Positions 33,266 through 44,173 are shown, counted from the first letter of the stretch. The stretch is DNA of 64,000 nt from Scolanthus callimorphus (GCA_033964015.1 JAWWUD010000105.1:124001-188000), one strand, 5' to 3'. Notes: generated by a model from the sequence alone, not told the origin. A program made the numbers and translations.

Positions 33266-34241
33266 CAGACGCCCGCTCAAAATCAAAAGATTTGAGCGAG
33301 ACGTCTGAGCAATATAGCCAAATGTAACGTACTGGGTGGCGTGACACTGCCCAGATCTGGGTAGTGATTCTGATTGTGTTTATCTTTGTGAGTTCAAGAT
33401 GGCTTCGATAGCAATCAAAGCTGAACTTCGGTCGATTTGAAACGTCTCAAAGCAGTGGTTTTATCTCGTTGCAAGCATTTTAAGTTGAGAATTTATACGA
33501 AGACTAGTTGCAGCACTGCACAGACGTGTTTGTTGATCAACTTTGCCACTCAAGCTTGGCGTTGGCTTTGTATTTACGTTGTATCGAGCATCTAGTAAAC
33601 GAGTGAAACTTGGAGACTCGTTATGCATCTAGTAAACGGGCGAAGCTTGGAGACTCTAGTACCCAAGGCATTGTAGCCGCGGATCAAAAAGAGTCCGTCT
33701 TGAAACAGATAGGGAACGGACGTTTTAATGGGAGTGAAACCGTCGAGTTTGAGTTCGAGTTTAGCATCGCATGCTCCGGCATGCGAAAGTTGCTAGCCAG
33801 GTCCTTCATAGGAGAGATCAATGGACTTATTACCACCATTATTGATTGCTTTATGAGGACATCATGAGCATGGCCATCTCCATTTAAACGAAGCTAAGGT
33901 ACAATTTGACTTTCCCGATCACGAAGGCATCTTTACTTCTCATTGTACGCATAGAAATCTGTACAGTGCTTGCGACTGGTCTTCATATAAATTGTCAACT
34001 TTATAAGCGCTTGCAATGAGATAAAAACCTCTTCTTTGAGCGATTTCATATCGACCGATCTACAGCTTTGCTTCTGTCGAAGCCATCTTGAACTCACAAA
34101 GATAAACGCGGCAAGGCAAATAGCGCCGACCAATCAGAATCACTACCCAGATCTGTGCAGTGTCACGCCACCCAGTACGTTACTTTTGGCTATATTGCTC
34201 AGACGTCTCGCTCAAATCTTTTGATTTTGAGCGGGCGTCTG
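33266..34241. mobile_element. TTAA-flanked element with about 120-bp inverted ends
   Basis: CAGACGCCCGCTCAAAATCA opens both ends (inverted at the right). The arms match for about 120 bp, through GTAACGTACTGGGTGGCGTG and GATCTGGGTAGTGATTCTGA. TTAA flanks both sides (33262-33265 and 34242-34245). The length is 976 bp with no transposase frame. The TTAA target suggests piggyBac- or Kolobok-type mobilisation. It splits the SAP/SWIM/YqaJ gene between its SWIM and YqaJ parts. Confidence 0.85.
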
Positions 34242-34245
34242 TTAA

Positions 34246-34364
34246 CTTAGTTATTCCAGGCACGTTGAGTTGATGTTGGGGAATTTACAACAACAAGGCC
34301 ATTAGTCCATGCATATTCAATCTTGAATAACACAGCAGCTATGTGGTTACATGTGGAGCCAAGT
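34246..34364 (-). pseudogene. SWIM zinc-finger exon, second half
   Basis: The acceptor is ATTCTCCATTGCAG. Joined to the upstream exon (35831-36000) it completes the SWIM pattern CxC...CxH as CSCFAG + LGSTCNHIAAVLFKIE. The codon GG|A is split across the intron in the right phase. YAWTNGL, a serine/threonine stretch and RAWNN follow, then a stop just before the TTAA element. SWIM domains bind DNA or protein through zinc. Here the domain belongs to the YqaJ partner protein of the transposon. Confidence 0.75.
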
Positions 34365-34632
34365 CTGCAATGGAGAATAGCTTGTTCAAAATGTGTGATA
34401 GCCAACACAATCAGATTACATGGATAGAATAAAAAAATATATCATTTCTGTATACAAAGAAAAGCATTTGTGATTCAACCTTGAAGAAAATATACTTACA
34501 TTCTAATTTACTTCGTTCAAACGAATGTAAAACATGTACCTCATACATTATTGGAATAAAACACAGGAGACCAACTAAGGTTGTTTACACGCTCGAACCA
34601 TAATGATTCCACCTAGAAGAAAATATAATTTA

Positions 34633-35599
34633 GGCTGCATTCATTATGTATACTACAGGGGGGCAGAGGATTTTGAGGTGGGATCTCAAAATTTAGCAAC
34701 TGGAAAAGGGGGGATGTCAAGTTTTTTTTCATAACATGAAGGGGGATGCATATTTTTGTTGAGGTATTATATATATTTAAACACCGAGTTTGAACCTCCT
34801 GAAGAAATATCACTTGCGCTACTATTCTCGTGTATTTACCCTCTTTTAACCGATATGTTGAAAATAGCTGCGCGCTTCGCGCGCATGAAGACTTATAAAC
34901 TTAAAAAATTGTAAAGGCCTCCTTGTTTTACCACAATTCCTCGAGGTCCTCGTCAGTGACTTTTGTCTGCCAGACAAAAATGCCTTTCGACTTTTGATTA
35001 ATAGTCTTGTAGCTTTATAATAATAATATAATAATAATAATGCTTGTTTATTACTTCCGTTTGCAGATTAAAATACTGAATTACCGGAGTAGGTCCTGAC
35101 AATTAAGCGATACTATACAAAGCGATTTACAATAATATGAAAATATGTATTAAACTACTTATTATACTTGACAGTGACGAACTTATTTAAACGCTGCGCG
35201 CTTCGCGCGCACAACGGAAAACAAACCAAACAATCAAATACAAAATAAATGATACTCAGTCTATGTAGTAAGGTTCCAATCGAGAAGCGCACCAGAATAC
35301 TTTGTAGAAAGTCACTACACACAAAAGAGTACAGGCACCTATGATTTTTATTTGCATTTTTACGCTTTGTATTTTTTATCATTGAGCCTTGTTCTGCATC
35401 TTTTGAAAAAATGTTATTAACGCGACCCTACCTCGACATATAACTTGAAAAAATGTCGGGGAGGGGGGAGGCATGTTTTTCCTTCTGACCGAGAGGGGGG
35501 ATTCGTAAAAAATATGTTGTGCCATGGGGGATCTGAAAATTTTGCATTGTCAAAAAAAAATCCTCTGCCCCCCCTGTAGTATACATAATGAATGCAGCC
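34633..35599. mobile_element. Harbinger-like non-autonomous element, TTA flanks
   Basis: The termini GGCTGCATTCATTATGTATA then CTACAGGGGGGCAGAGGATT are inverted at the right end. TTA flanks both sides (34630-34632 and 35600-35602). The 967-bp interior has no long frame. It carries two copies of CTGCGCGCTTCGCGCGC (about 34869 and 35195). A 3-bp TWA duplication is typical of PIF/Harbinger. The element lies inside the intron of the SWIM gene. Confidence 0.8.
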
Positions 35600-35830
35600 T
35601 TAATCATGAAAAGGCTTTCATAGATTGAATTATCTATTATTATTATTACATCTATATATAATAATAACTATTGTTATTATTAGTATTATTCTATCTATGA
35701 AACTCTTTTGATGATTAAAATATATTTTCTTTATAATAATAATGAAAAGTTTGAGAGAAAGAAACAGATCTTTCCCCTATACTTTATAGAAATATTATAA
35801 AACAGTAAAAAGATGGGAATAGATACATAC

Positions 35831-36000
35831 CCTGCAAAGCAAGAGCAATAGCTTATTGAGGCCACATTGCCTGAACGTTTCTCAACACAGATCCAGATCT
35901 TGTGGGGGATATTGTTAATGCTTTGGGAAGGTGTTGACTCTGCTTTCAAGAAGCAGTACTTTGAAGACGAGGAGATCTCGTGATAAAACACTTCTTTTAG
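35831..36000 (-). pseudogene. SWIM zinc-finger exon, first half
   Basis: On - the frame reads EVFYHEISSSSKYCFLKAES then TPSQSINNIPHKIWICVEKR and SGNVASISYCSCFAG. It ends at a canonical donor (GCAGG/GTATGT). The C-S-C pair is the first zinc-ligand pair of the SWIM motif. Similar VFYH...SKYCFLKA...TPSQ segments precede SWIM in cnidarian transposon-derived proteins that I remember. The upstream side is cut by the element at 36002-37557. Confidence 0.75.
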
Positions 36001-36001
36001 C

Positions 36002-37557
36002 CACGGGTTTCATATGACGTCACATCCGCTTTTTGGAGCCTTATTAAAAATTCAGCAGGAGGTCAAGCGTTCGTGCCTGCATGCTTTCCGAGATGGAAAA
36101 CTATGAAAATGTTATGTCCTCGCATTGTTTCTGGTTCTCCAAGTTGGGTAAACCGATAAACGGATGTCTTTAGATTGCCCAAAACAGACAGCAAGGAAAA
36201 CAGACACTGAAAACAATCGAAATGGTCCAAACGACTCCAGAAAAGCAGCCGAAAAGAACCACGGCCTCGAGAACTTGTTGTCGCCAAGTGAAAGTGATTC
36301 ATGAAGATATGTATATCAAATTAAGTTGAAATGAGTTTGGTAGCTACGGATGGATTAGGGAAGCATAAAGGATTTACACAAAAGTACCAGGACTATGGAT
36401 GAATTGGTTTCTCGTTTGATACACGCATAAATCACATGAAGTTCCCTTCAAACAATCCGAGCAGGTAGACAAAAATAAAAGTTTGTCAAAATTTACAAGG
36501 AGTCCAAAAACCCAGCAAAAGGCCTCCGGGATTTACTTATTTACTTCTTTCTGGTCGACATGGCTTTTCGATTCTTTTACCTAGTCATGTGTATACAATT
36601 TGTTTTTCAGTGACTAAAATTTGGTCAAGTTTGTTTAATTTCAAAGTGAGTTTTGTCGCTGCGTTGAGCTGGCTGAAACACAACTTTGATAGAGTCAAAA
36701 CTTAGGCGTTTAGTAAAAACATACTTTAGAAACTACAGAAATTTGTCACTTACATGTAATAGCTTATTGAAAACTAAATCTTATTTATATGGAAAGTTGT
36801 TTTGCAGTATGGGGAAAACTGTATGCAACAGAGCCGGTCGATTTTCTGAGTTCAATTTGTCAAAAAAACAGCAATGACCATATGGAGTCAATCATTGACT
36901 AAAGTTTCTCAAGTCTTTCGCCCAGAAACAAAGAACAGAAGGAGCATTATATAAATGTCTCTCAACCCTATTACATATCTATTTTACATTACAATTATCT
37001 TTTTTCGAGCCAAATGAGTGAAAGCATCGAGCATTTGAAAAAACGCTGCCTAAATTATCAGCCAGTTTGTAAAGTTTTACTCATTAAAGAGCCCGTGTCA
37101 GCCACTCCTTTGTTATTGTTTTCGTTCGACGTTAGAAGACGAATTACATGTAGAAATCTCTTAATAAACATCTAAAAATAATGTTTCAGATTTGCTTTAC
37201 CAAATTCAATCGAGAACTCTGCTCTATATTCTCTAAATCAGCCGATGGAAATGGATGCTTTCTCCGACTTGGTATGTTGCTATGCTGTCAAAATGGCGGC
37301 TGACAAAGGCTCTTTAACACAATTGAACGGTCTGACAAAAGCAAACCCCGACTCTCCAATCGTTACAAATTTGTATTTATACTAGGATTTAGTTTAAATA
37401 CGAATCAGGTTCATTTATAGTTGTGGTTTTCTAGAAAATGTAGCTAATAAATTTGAAGTTTTGCTCGTGAACTTCAGAAAACTTCTTCATCTTGACCTCC
37501 AGCTGATTCAGACCGGAAGCAAAATTACGCGCAAAAGTCACGTGGTTAAAACCCAAG
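36002..37557 (-). mobile_element. Second copy of the CTTGGGTTTCA-end element
   Basis: Reverse complement of the 16279-17621 element over most of its length, including the GATTCATGAAGATA.../...TTCATGAATCACTTTCA region. The right end is TAAAACCCAAG at 37557 followed by AATT. The left end is a mutated CACGGGTTTCA at 36002, where AATT is no longer visible. Length is about 1556 bp. It separates the SAP exon from the SWIM exons of the transposon gene. Confidence 0.75.
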
Positions 37558-37561
37558 AATT

Positions 37562-37891
37562 CTGCAATATGCAATTGAAAAACTGGAGGCCAGTTTGACC
37601 TCCCTTGTTTTTCGCCAATCCAGCCAGCTGCGGATCAGGTAATTGGGTGCCATTTATGTTAAGCAAAGATCTGTACTTTTGCAACTTCAGCGATTGTATT
37701 TCCTTGTAATCTGGTTTAACGGGAACGGCAAACTCGGTTTCTCCGTACACTAAGGCAGCTAGCTCATCTTTCGAACCTGAAATTTTTAGACCCCGTTTTC
37801 AAAAGAAGTTCTGTAGTTCAGGTACTTTCCAGCGCTTAAAATCGCTCAGGCTTTGACTGTTAGGTGAAATATTCTCCTTTGAGCCCGACAT
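37562..37891 (-). pseudogene. SAP-domain exon, start of the SAP/SWIM/YqaJ gene
   Basis: On - an ATG at 37891 opens MSGSKENISPNSQSLSDFKR, then WKVPELQNFF, an in-frame TGA at 37801-37799, then KRGLKISGSKDELAALVY. This is a SAP motif: two helices and a GxxxSGxKxELxxxV core. The stop replaces the usual Leu-Arg before KRG. GETEFAVPVKPDYKEIQ and LLNINGTQLPDPQLAGLAKN follow, then the frame runs into the inserted element. SAP domains bind DNA. The start was chosen because it is the first ATG before the motif and lies about 350 bp inside the transposon end. Confidence 0.75.
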
Positions 37892-38164
37892 CTTGTTAGA
37901 AATAGCGGAAAAGCGCGCGCCACATTTCGAATTCTACCCACGTGAGCAAAAAGTTTTGTTTACGTTTTACGGACCAGCCGCCCCTCGAGTAGCCTTCATA
38001 TACGGTTTGTCTCGTAACATTTTATTTCGGAAAGATTGTAGGACTTGGTAAAAAAAAAACATACAGCTATTCGGAGAGAGTCTTAAACTTTTAATTTTTA
38101 TTGAGCCCTCTATTTGTTGAGCCGCGCTTACGACGCGAGAACCTGGCAATCTGATAACAACTCG

Positions 38165-38249
38165 GCCATCTTTTACAGAGGAACATGTGGAAAAAAATCA
38201 CTTCCTCGACCAGGACTCTCGCGGTTATTCTTAAACCCTGATTTGGCTT
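38165..38249 (+). repeat. Right terminal inverted repeat of the ISL2EU-like element
   Basis: Reverse complement of the left terminus: GGACTCTCGCGGTTATTCTT then AAACCCTGATTTGGCTT, followed by AT. Similarity extends inward through TTTTACAGAGGAACATGTGG. Confidence 0.75.
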
Positions 38250-38289
38250 ATTTCCTTCCGATAAATGTCATGAACTTCACGTTCTTCGT

Positions 38290-38910
38290 GTTTTGTTTGC
38301 AAACTTTTCTTGAGCAGTTTGAATGGATGACTAGCTTTTTTTATGTTTTTGTTTTCCGGGCAATCAACGAAGTCTTCCACAAAATTAGTTTAGAGTGACT
38401 GACAAGTCGACTTTCTTCCAGTGTTGTAAATATTGTTTGGGAAATCAAAAACTGCGACTGATTTTGAGACGACGGTGAATGAATTCTTGGAAAAGTGGGC
38501 GAACTCCCACCAAAACAGAACGCAAGCGCGTGTTGTCGCTGCAGTGAAAAAAGCCGTTCGGCTTCTGATTGGACGAATCGTTTTTGTCACGCGTGAAAAA
38601 TGTCGTTCGCGACTGCTGAAGCCTGGTGCACACTAGCGACATAACGACATAAGGACGTTATTTGCAACGAAAAAAGTACGGGAAAATAATTGAAACAATC
38701 AATATTTTCCATGGATCTTCATTACATTACTTCACCAAAGCAATCTTATGTTATTTTTTGACGACTTCAACTTCTTGAAACCACTAAATTTTGCTCGCGT
38801 GACATTTTTCTTATGTCGTTATGTCGCAAGTGTGCACCAGGCTTGATTGGCTGGAAGCCATTTCCGAACGAATTTTACGATATAGCTAAACCGTACGTAT
38901 GTCTCAGTAT
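38290..38910 (-). repeat. Dispersed repeat (empty copy), homologous to 16006-17740
   Basis: Runs GCAATCAACGAAGTCTTCCA then CAAAATTAGTTTAGAGTGAC without the 1343-bp insertion found at 16279-17621, so it shows the pre-insertion site. It carries its own insertion at 38620-38843. Two overlapping 65-67-codon frames here (38433-38636) are part of the repeat. Confidence 0.75.
38620..38843. mobile_element. 224-bp MITE with a TGA target duplication
   Basis: The ends AGCCTGGTGCACACTAGCGA then CATAACGACATAA are inverted at the right. TGA flanks both sides (38617-38619 and 38844-38846). The homologous locus at about 16082-16090 has a single copy, which confirms the insertion. Non-coding. Confidence 0.85.
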
Positions 38911-39035
38911 ATATATAATAAAATATAGTACGCGAGCCAGCAGAGTACACTTTTTCTGTTAGTATAAGACTTCGAGTTCAATTTGGAGAATCAGGTGTTT
39001 GACCTTTGAACCTGGTGTTTGACCTTTGAACAAAC

Positions 39036-40063
39036 GTACATCACTGGCACTGCCTTTCTTCGCAGAGCGCGCGCTCAGACCCTAAATTAACAAGACGATT
39101 TTTACTTGACTTGTTTCTTCTCTACCCTTGCTGGGATATGCTACACGTACAAAATTCCAAATTCTAAGGGATTTGATGTAATAGACTTGCGTTTTCAATT
39201 TTAGCGGGTTCTTTGATAAGAAGGATGCGCGTGATTTTCGCACCAAAATATTATTTTTGTGCTCACTTCTGATTTATTTCGGCATGGAGCGAGGAGGGTC
39301 TATGTTGAGGGGAGGTTTGTCAATCATGTTTATAAAGTTTGAATAGCTGAGTGGGTTTATGGAAGGGGAGAAAGGTACATCACTGGCACTGCCTTGTTTC
39401 GCAGAGCGCGCGCTCAGACCCTAAATAAACAAGACAATTTTTACTTGACTTGTTTCTTCTCTACCCTTGCTGGGATATGCTACACGTACAAACAAAAAAT
39501 TCCAAATTCTAAGGGATTTTATGTAATAGACTTGCGTTTTCAATTTTAGCGGGTTCTTTGATAAGAAGGATGCGCGTGATTTTCGCACCAAAATATTATT
39601 TTTGGGCTCACTTCAGATTTATTTCGGCATGGAGCGAGGAGGGTCTATGTTGAGGGGAGGTTTGTCAATCATGTTTATAAAGTTTGAATAGCTGAGTGGG
39701 TTTATGGAAGGGGAGAAAGGTACATCACTGGCACTGCCTTGTTTCGCAGAGCGCGCGCTCAGACCCTAAATAAACAAGACAATTTTTACTTGACTTGTTT
39801 CTTCTCTACCCTTGCTGGGATATGCTACACGTACAAACAAAAAATTCCAAATTCTAAGGGATTTTATGTAATAGACTTGCGTTTTCAATTTTAGCGGGTT
39901 CTTTGATAAGAAGGATGCGCGTGATTTTCGCACCAAAATATTATTTTTGGGCTCACTTCAGATTTATTTCGGCATGGAGCGAGGAGGGTCTATGTTGAGG
40001 GGAGGTTTGTCAATCATGTTTATAAAGTTTGAATAGCTGAGGGTGTTTATGGAAGGGGAGCTC
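39036..40063. repeat. Three tandem copies of a 340-345-bp unit
   Basis: Units begin GTACATCACTGGCACTGCCT at 39036, 39375 and 39720. Units two and three are nearly identical; the first is slightly shorter and more diverged. Each contains CGCAGAGCGCGCGCTCAGAC, TTTTTACTTGACTTGTTTC and TTTATTTCGGCATGGAGC. A diverged single copy is at 14930-15350. No frame is conserved. Confidence 0.9.
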
Positions 40064-40064
40064 A

Positions 40065-41505
40065 GGGAAATCATGCTGCCCCTCATTATGTCCCTTATGA
40101 TTTTTTATGTTTCTAAGAGAATACTATAAGTTAACAGGAAACTATATTTCCGTGAATTATTTTTGTAAGAAAATCAAGCTCTATCGAAGGCGTCACTGAC
40201 GTAATAAGAAAAGGTAGGGGTTGAAAACCATAACAAACCACAAGGCTTATACGGGATGGTTCTTACAAAAAATTGATTTAAATTTTTATGTTGAAAAAAA
40301 GATAAATCACTCACGTTTACAAACGAACACACAAACACAGAATGGGAAACTAATAATTCTCAAGGAGAAATGTGTAAAGCTTATTTGAAAAAGATGACAA
40401 TGAAGTGGCAAATTTCACTAGGCAGAAAGTTGAAAATTTAGGACCTTGATAGTTAATGGAAAATGTACGGATATTTGTATTAGCTCTAGGAATGTGAAAT
40501 AGTTTAGAGCTTCTTGTGTTGAATCTATGAATTTAATAAACCATGGAAAGCATTTGGAAGAGCGTTATTTCTGAATTGGAACATAACTTTGCCAATTTGA
40601 ATGAAATAGGTATGTTATTTTTGCAAACTACGCTTTGACTAAGAGAAATTTCCAATGTCATAAGTCCAATACAGTGCCTGACTAGGAATCTTGAAACACG
40701 TTTCCATACAAAAATTAATAGTTCTTAATAATGGATTCGGTTGGCAAACATCAATAGTCATTTCTATGTAATGGAAAGCGTTAGAATATTTACCTGTAAC
40801 GCGTTACAGTCTAGAACTAGTTTTATCAGCGTAGAGCTCTAAGTGCCGTAAAACAAAAGTCAAAATGGCCGCTCACAAAAAAAAATGAAAACTCCTAAAT
40901 TTAAGTACTTTCCTCTACTTCGATTAAATATGATTTTCAGTATGTTGTTTCTAGGGGTATTTGGGAAAGGATGATGAAGGAAAAGCTGCTGTTGCAATTA
41001 CTTTGAGGTTGACGGCATTTTTTTTTTCATAAAATGACTGGACTATAACCTCAAGCTTTGGATTTGAAGTTCAGCTTTGGGATTTGAAGTTCAAGGCGGA
41101 ACGTTGAAATAGAAAGGATTTTGTGAAATACAATGCTGGCCCTGTGCGAGATTTGGCCTTTTGTGAACTAGTAGATTTAATATTTCCTCGTCTATAAGAT
41201 GAAGAGTAGTGTAAAAACTATGCTTTTATGATATAGCTATTTCTTTATCGATGAAATAGAGCATAGTTCTTAGCCAATCAGAGCGCAAGTTATAGTAGCT
41301 ATATTATTATTGACATAAAGACGTCTATCTATCTACCATTAACCATTTATGAATATAATCTGGTTATCGTAAAGCTATTCCCTTTGCAAATGATTTGTTA
41401 TTTTGCTTTCCTAGAAACGAACGTATGATTTAATTTCTCGCTCCCTATTTTGATCATTCATTCCTTCGTCAATGCATTGTTTTCTTTTGTGTGTTTGTCA
41501 TTCAG
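40065..41505. other. Intron sequence
   Basis: No coding or repeat feature recognised. A palindromic patch with CTATGCTTTTATGATATAGC and an inverted GAAATAGAGCATAGTTC lies near 41219-41260, next to GCCAATCAGAGCGCAAG, and may be a MITE fragment. Confidence 0.35.
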
Positions 41506-41576
41506 ATTGGATCCCTAGAAACCTCTAGAGTGGCTGATGTTTTCAAAGAAGCACTCAAAGATTTTATGGAGAAAAG
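41506..41576 (+). CDS. Exon of a MYBBP1A-like host gene
   Basis: This is a 71-bp exon. The acceptor is TGTTTGTCATTCAG and the donor is GAAAAG/GTACAA. The peptide is IGSLETSRVADVFKEALKDF then MEK. It starts in phase 0, as the exon at 29175 requires. It ends in phase 2, which the exon at 46330 completes to Arg. In MYBBP1A the matching segment has a helix ending in F-x-x-K-R before the next conserved block, and this fits well. Confidence 0.6.
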
Positions 41577-41655
41577 GTACAATTTCAAACACAATGAAAA
41601 ACGTAGTTTTCACATACGTCGTACAGAAGCATGTCTCGAGTCAGAAAAGTCTACT

Positions 41656-41958
41656 CTTTAGGCTGGTTTCCATACAGCTAATTCAAGAAACATTGTCGGT
41701 CTTGTAAGCGCACAAGCCTACGCGCCCAGACCGAAAAGCAGTATGGGTAGAAACTAAATATCCTATTTCGGTGATACCTCGCTGGTCTAGCTTCTAGATT
41801 CTACAAAACAGAGCTTCGTTTCAAGCTAGTTAAGTCCAGAAATTAATTAGTAACACGCGTACTCAAACAAAGGGGTCGATTTGAGACCTTCTACCCATAC
41901 AACCTCGCGTACGGCTTCCGACAACGTTTCTTGAAATAGCTGTATGCGGAAGCTGTCG
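41656..41958. mobile_element. MITE-like inverted repeat, about 300 bp
   Basis: GCTGGTTTCCATACAGCTAA then TTCAAGAAACATTGTCGG near 41657 pairs with the inverted CCGACAACGTTTCTTGAAAT then AGCTGTATGCGGAAGC near 41918-41955. Related half-sites with GACAGCTGCAAC continue to about 42090. Non-coding. Confidence 0.5.
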
Positions 41959-41959
41959 T

Positions 41960-43365
41960 GGACAACCTTGTTCTACAACAGCTATTGTGAATAAAGTTCT
42001 TCTACGACCGTTGCGACAGCTGCAACATATCAAAAACGGGGGTCGTACGTCACGAAACTTCAGTTGCAGCTGTCGCAGAGATAGAACACGGGCTATTGTT
42101 GCAAGAGCTGCTGACGCGGTCACACCATGAGCTCCAGTATCCACAGGGCTCCCAACATTGTCACAAGAGCCGTTATTACTCGGGCTTCCCTGTGGAAGGC
42201 CCGAGTCTTTTTTTCTGCCGTTTCGAGCAAAACGTAGGTCACGTGGGCTCGGACCAATGAGAGCGCAAAACGCATTTTGTCGCTTGGGCCTGGGTTATTA
42301 CATCATCCCCGGTCGGTATAGTTTATCGTAAGTACAACAGTAAATTACATCATCTCAACAGAAATTAATCAACATATGTTAAATGATTGCAGCTTCACAG
42401 TAGCTACCTAATCTGCGATCGCAAAATTTTTCTTTAAAGCCATTGTCCTGTAATTTATCGCCAATTTACATCATTCCCGATATAGCTTATCTGAGCAGTA
42501 ATACGAGTGTCTAATAAAGTTGAATTGAATTCTGTGCCGAGTGGAGTATGTTTACTCCACGAGTAATCGAACCATCAACGATTGAGTCTTCATCATTTTT
42601 ACGTTTTGAGCGCTGCCTTGGAACAAACTGGGCTTTGTTTTCGGCGAAAACGCATCTAAATTAGATAGATAAGATAGATAGATAGTTTCGTGATAACGAT
42701 ATCGCAGCCCGAATACAAAAGAATAGTAAAATTTTAAATACTTTACATATAATTTAAAAAAAAAATTATCTAAAAAATGTGTATAAACTAATTAACATCT
42801 GCTGAATATTGCATATCAAATATTATATCACGCTATGGATTAATTAAATGTAGCCCTGAAATATCAAGAAAAGGTCTAATATTAACATGGTAATCCCGAA
42901 AATGAAATATGTTTTGTATTTAAAGCAAACTGAGTGGAAATGTTTAATTTATTAATTGACCTGTGCGTGTATTGAATCCTCCATAGTGCGTGACAAATCA
43001 GTGGCGTAGCTATTTCTGGGCACAAAGGCATTTGCCTGCACAATTTTTTTTTTCTGCCAAATAAAGGCCTTCTAGATAAATCACAAAATAACTACGCCTT
43101 GAATTTGTCAATGTTTGACTCAATTCTATATACATAGACATAGACAGAAGCCCGAGTTCACAAATGTAGCACTGAAATGTTAAGAAAAGGTTTAAAGTGT
43201 CACTAGCACCTAATTTCATCGTGCCTGAAAGTCCATAAAATTCGGCACACAAGTAGCAGACATCATGATCTTTAGCACTACTCCATTTGTTTTGCCAGAG
43301 GTTGAAAGAAAAATAGCTATTTTCACGCCAAAGTTCGTAGTTAATGAGCTATGTGAAATATAAAT
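41960..43365. other. Intron sequence with a strong hairpin
   Basis: A perfect inverted repeat CTCGGGCTTCC-CTGT-GGAAGGCCCGAG sits near 42179-42206 and is followed by a T run. A GATA microsatellite lies at about 42665-42688. No gene recognised. Confidence 0.45.
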
Positions 43366-43369
43366 CTGT

Positions 43370-43735
43370 GTTAAACACAATCTTTTACTCTGAGAAATCT
43401 GTAAGACTGGCCCGCCTCGATTATTGAGTATGGGGTACAGGTTTGGCAAAAAATACCTGAATGTATGTCCACTAAGTTAGCATCGATACAAAAACGGGCC
43501 CTTCGTATTATTTATCCATCATACAGTTATGAAGATACCCTCAGTTTCACGCGTATAAGTGTAGCCTAGCAGAGCGAAGGTTGGAGCTATGTCGCAAGTA
43601 CATGGAAAAAATTGCCCACAAAGACCACCCGATAAACTTTCTCTCACCTAAAGAACATGCTGTAACATCACATAACTATGGCTTACGCCCACGTGCGGCG
43701 GGGGAAAGAAAAGTATATGCCTGCCGGACACAGCG
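43370..43735 (+). pseudogene. LINE C-terminal fragment
   Basis: The + strand encodes, across frameshifts, LASIQKRALRIIYPSYSYED, then AERRLELCRKYMEKIAHKDH, then PINFLSPKEHAVTSHNYGLR. This is the characteristic final block of CR1/L2-type polyproteins (IQKRALRII...RR..LC.KY...). An open frame continues to 43994 (VKKKTYSVFFRVEE...) without recognisable content. Confidence 0.75.
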
Positions 43736-44173
43736 CAACGTGAAGAAGAAAACTTATTCTGTTTTCTTTCGAGTGGAGGAGATGAAAGTAGAATCTTCTA
43801 ACTTCCGGTTGGATATCCTTGTAACTGCATTTTACCCTATTGGCTTTCAAAACTGTGGAATGGATAGCACTCAGCTTGGCATACTTCGTGATATCGTTTT
43901 TAGTCACGAGTTTTCGTGTCATAGCGCGAACGAGCGATTCTTCCAACATGTTAATTGTTTATTAAATACCGTTTCCGGAATACGTTGTCACTGAAAAAGC
44001 AACAAAGCCTGGTGCGCTAGACATTATGGTTAAATATTTCTTTGAATTTCTGTAAAATACTAGAAACAAATATGCTTAGAAATGTGTTGAAATTAAACGA
44101 TTTTACCTGTGGTTGCGATAACTGTCTGAATTCAGATCAAACAGTAGCAATTTACATGCCCCCATTATCCTTA

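Larger units (their letters stand above)
29564..38249 (+). mobile_element. ISL2EU-like DNA transposon with two genes and three nested insertions
   Basis: The left end at 29564 (AAACCAAATCAGGGTTCAAG then AATAACCGCGAGAGTCCTGG) is inverted at the right end (to 38249). Both are flanked by AT (29562-29563 and 38250-38251). Inside are a THAP/HTH/DDE transposase on + and a SAP/SWIM/YqaJ gene on -, facing each other. ISL2EU elements are described as having an IS5-group DDE transposase, a YqaJ exonuclease gene and a 2-bp AT duplication, and all three fit. About 3.5 kb of the length is later insertions (33266-34241, 34633-35599, 36002-37557). Both genes are broken, so this copy is inactive. Confidence 0.75.

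Noticed and set aside
42179..42215. Hairpin followed by a T run, like a bacterial terminator
   Set aside because: The window is clearly eukaryotic. The same kind of inverted repeat is common here as MITE scraps.
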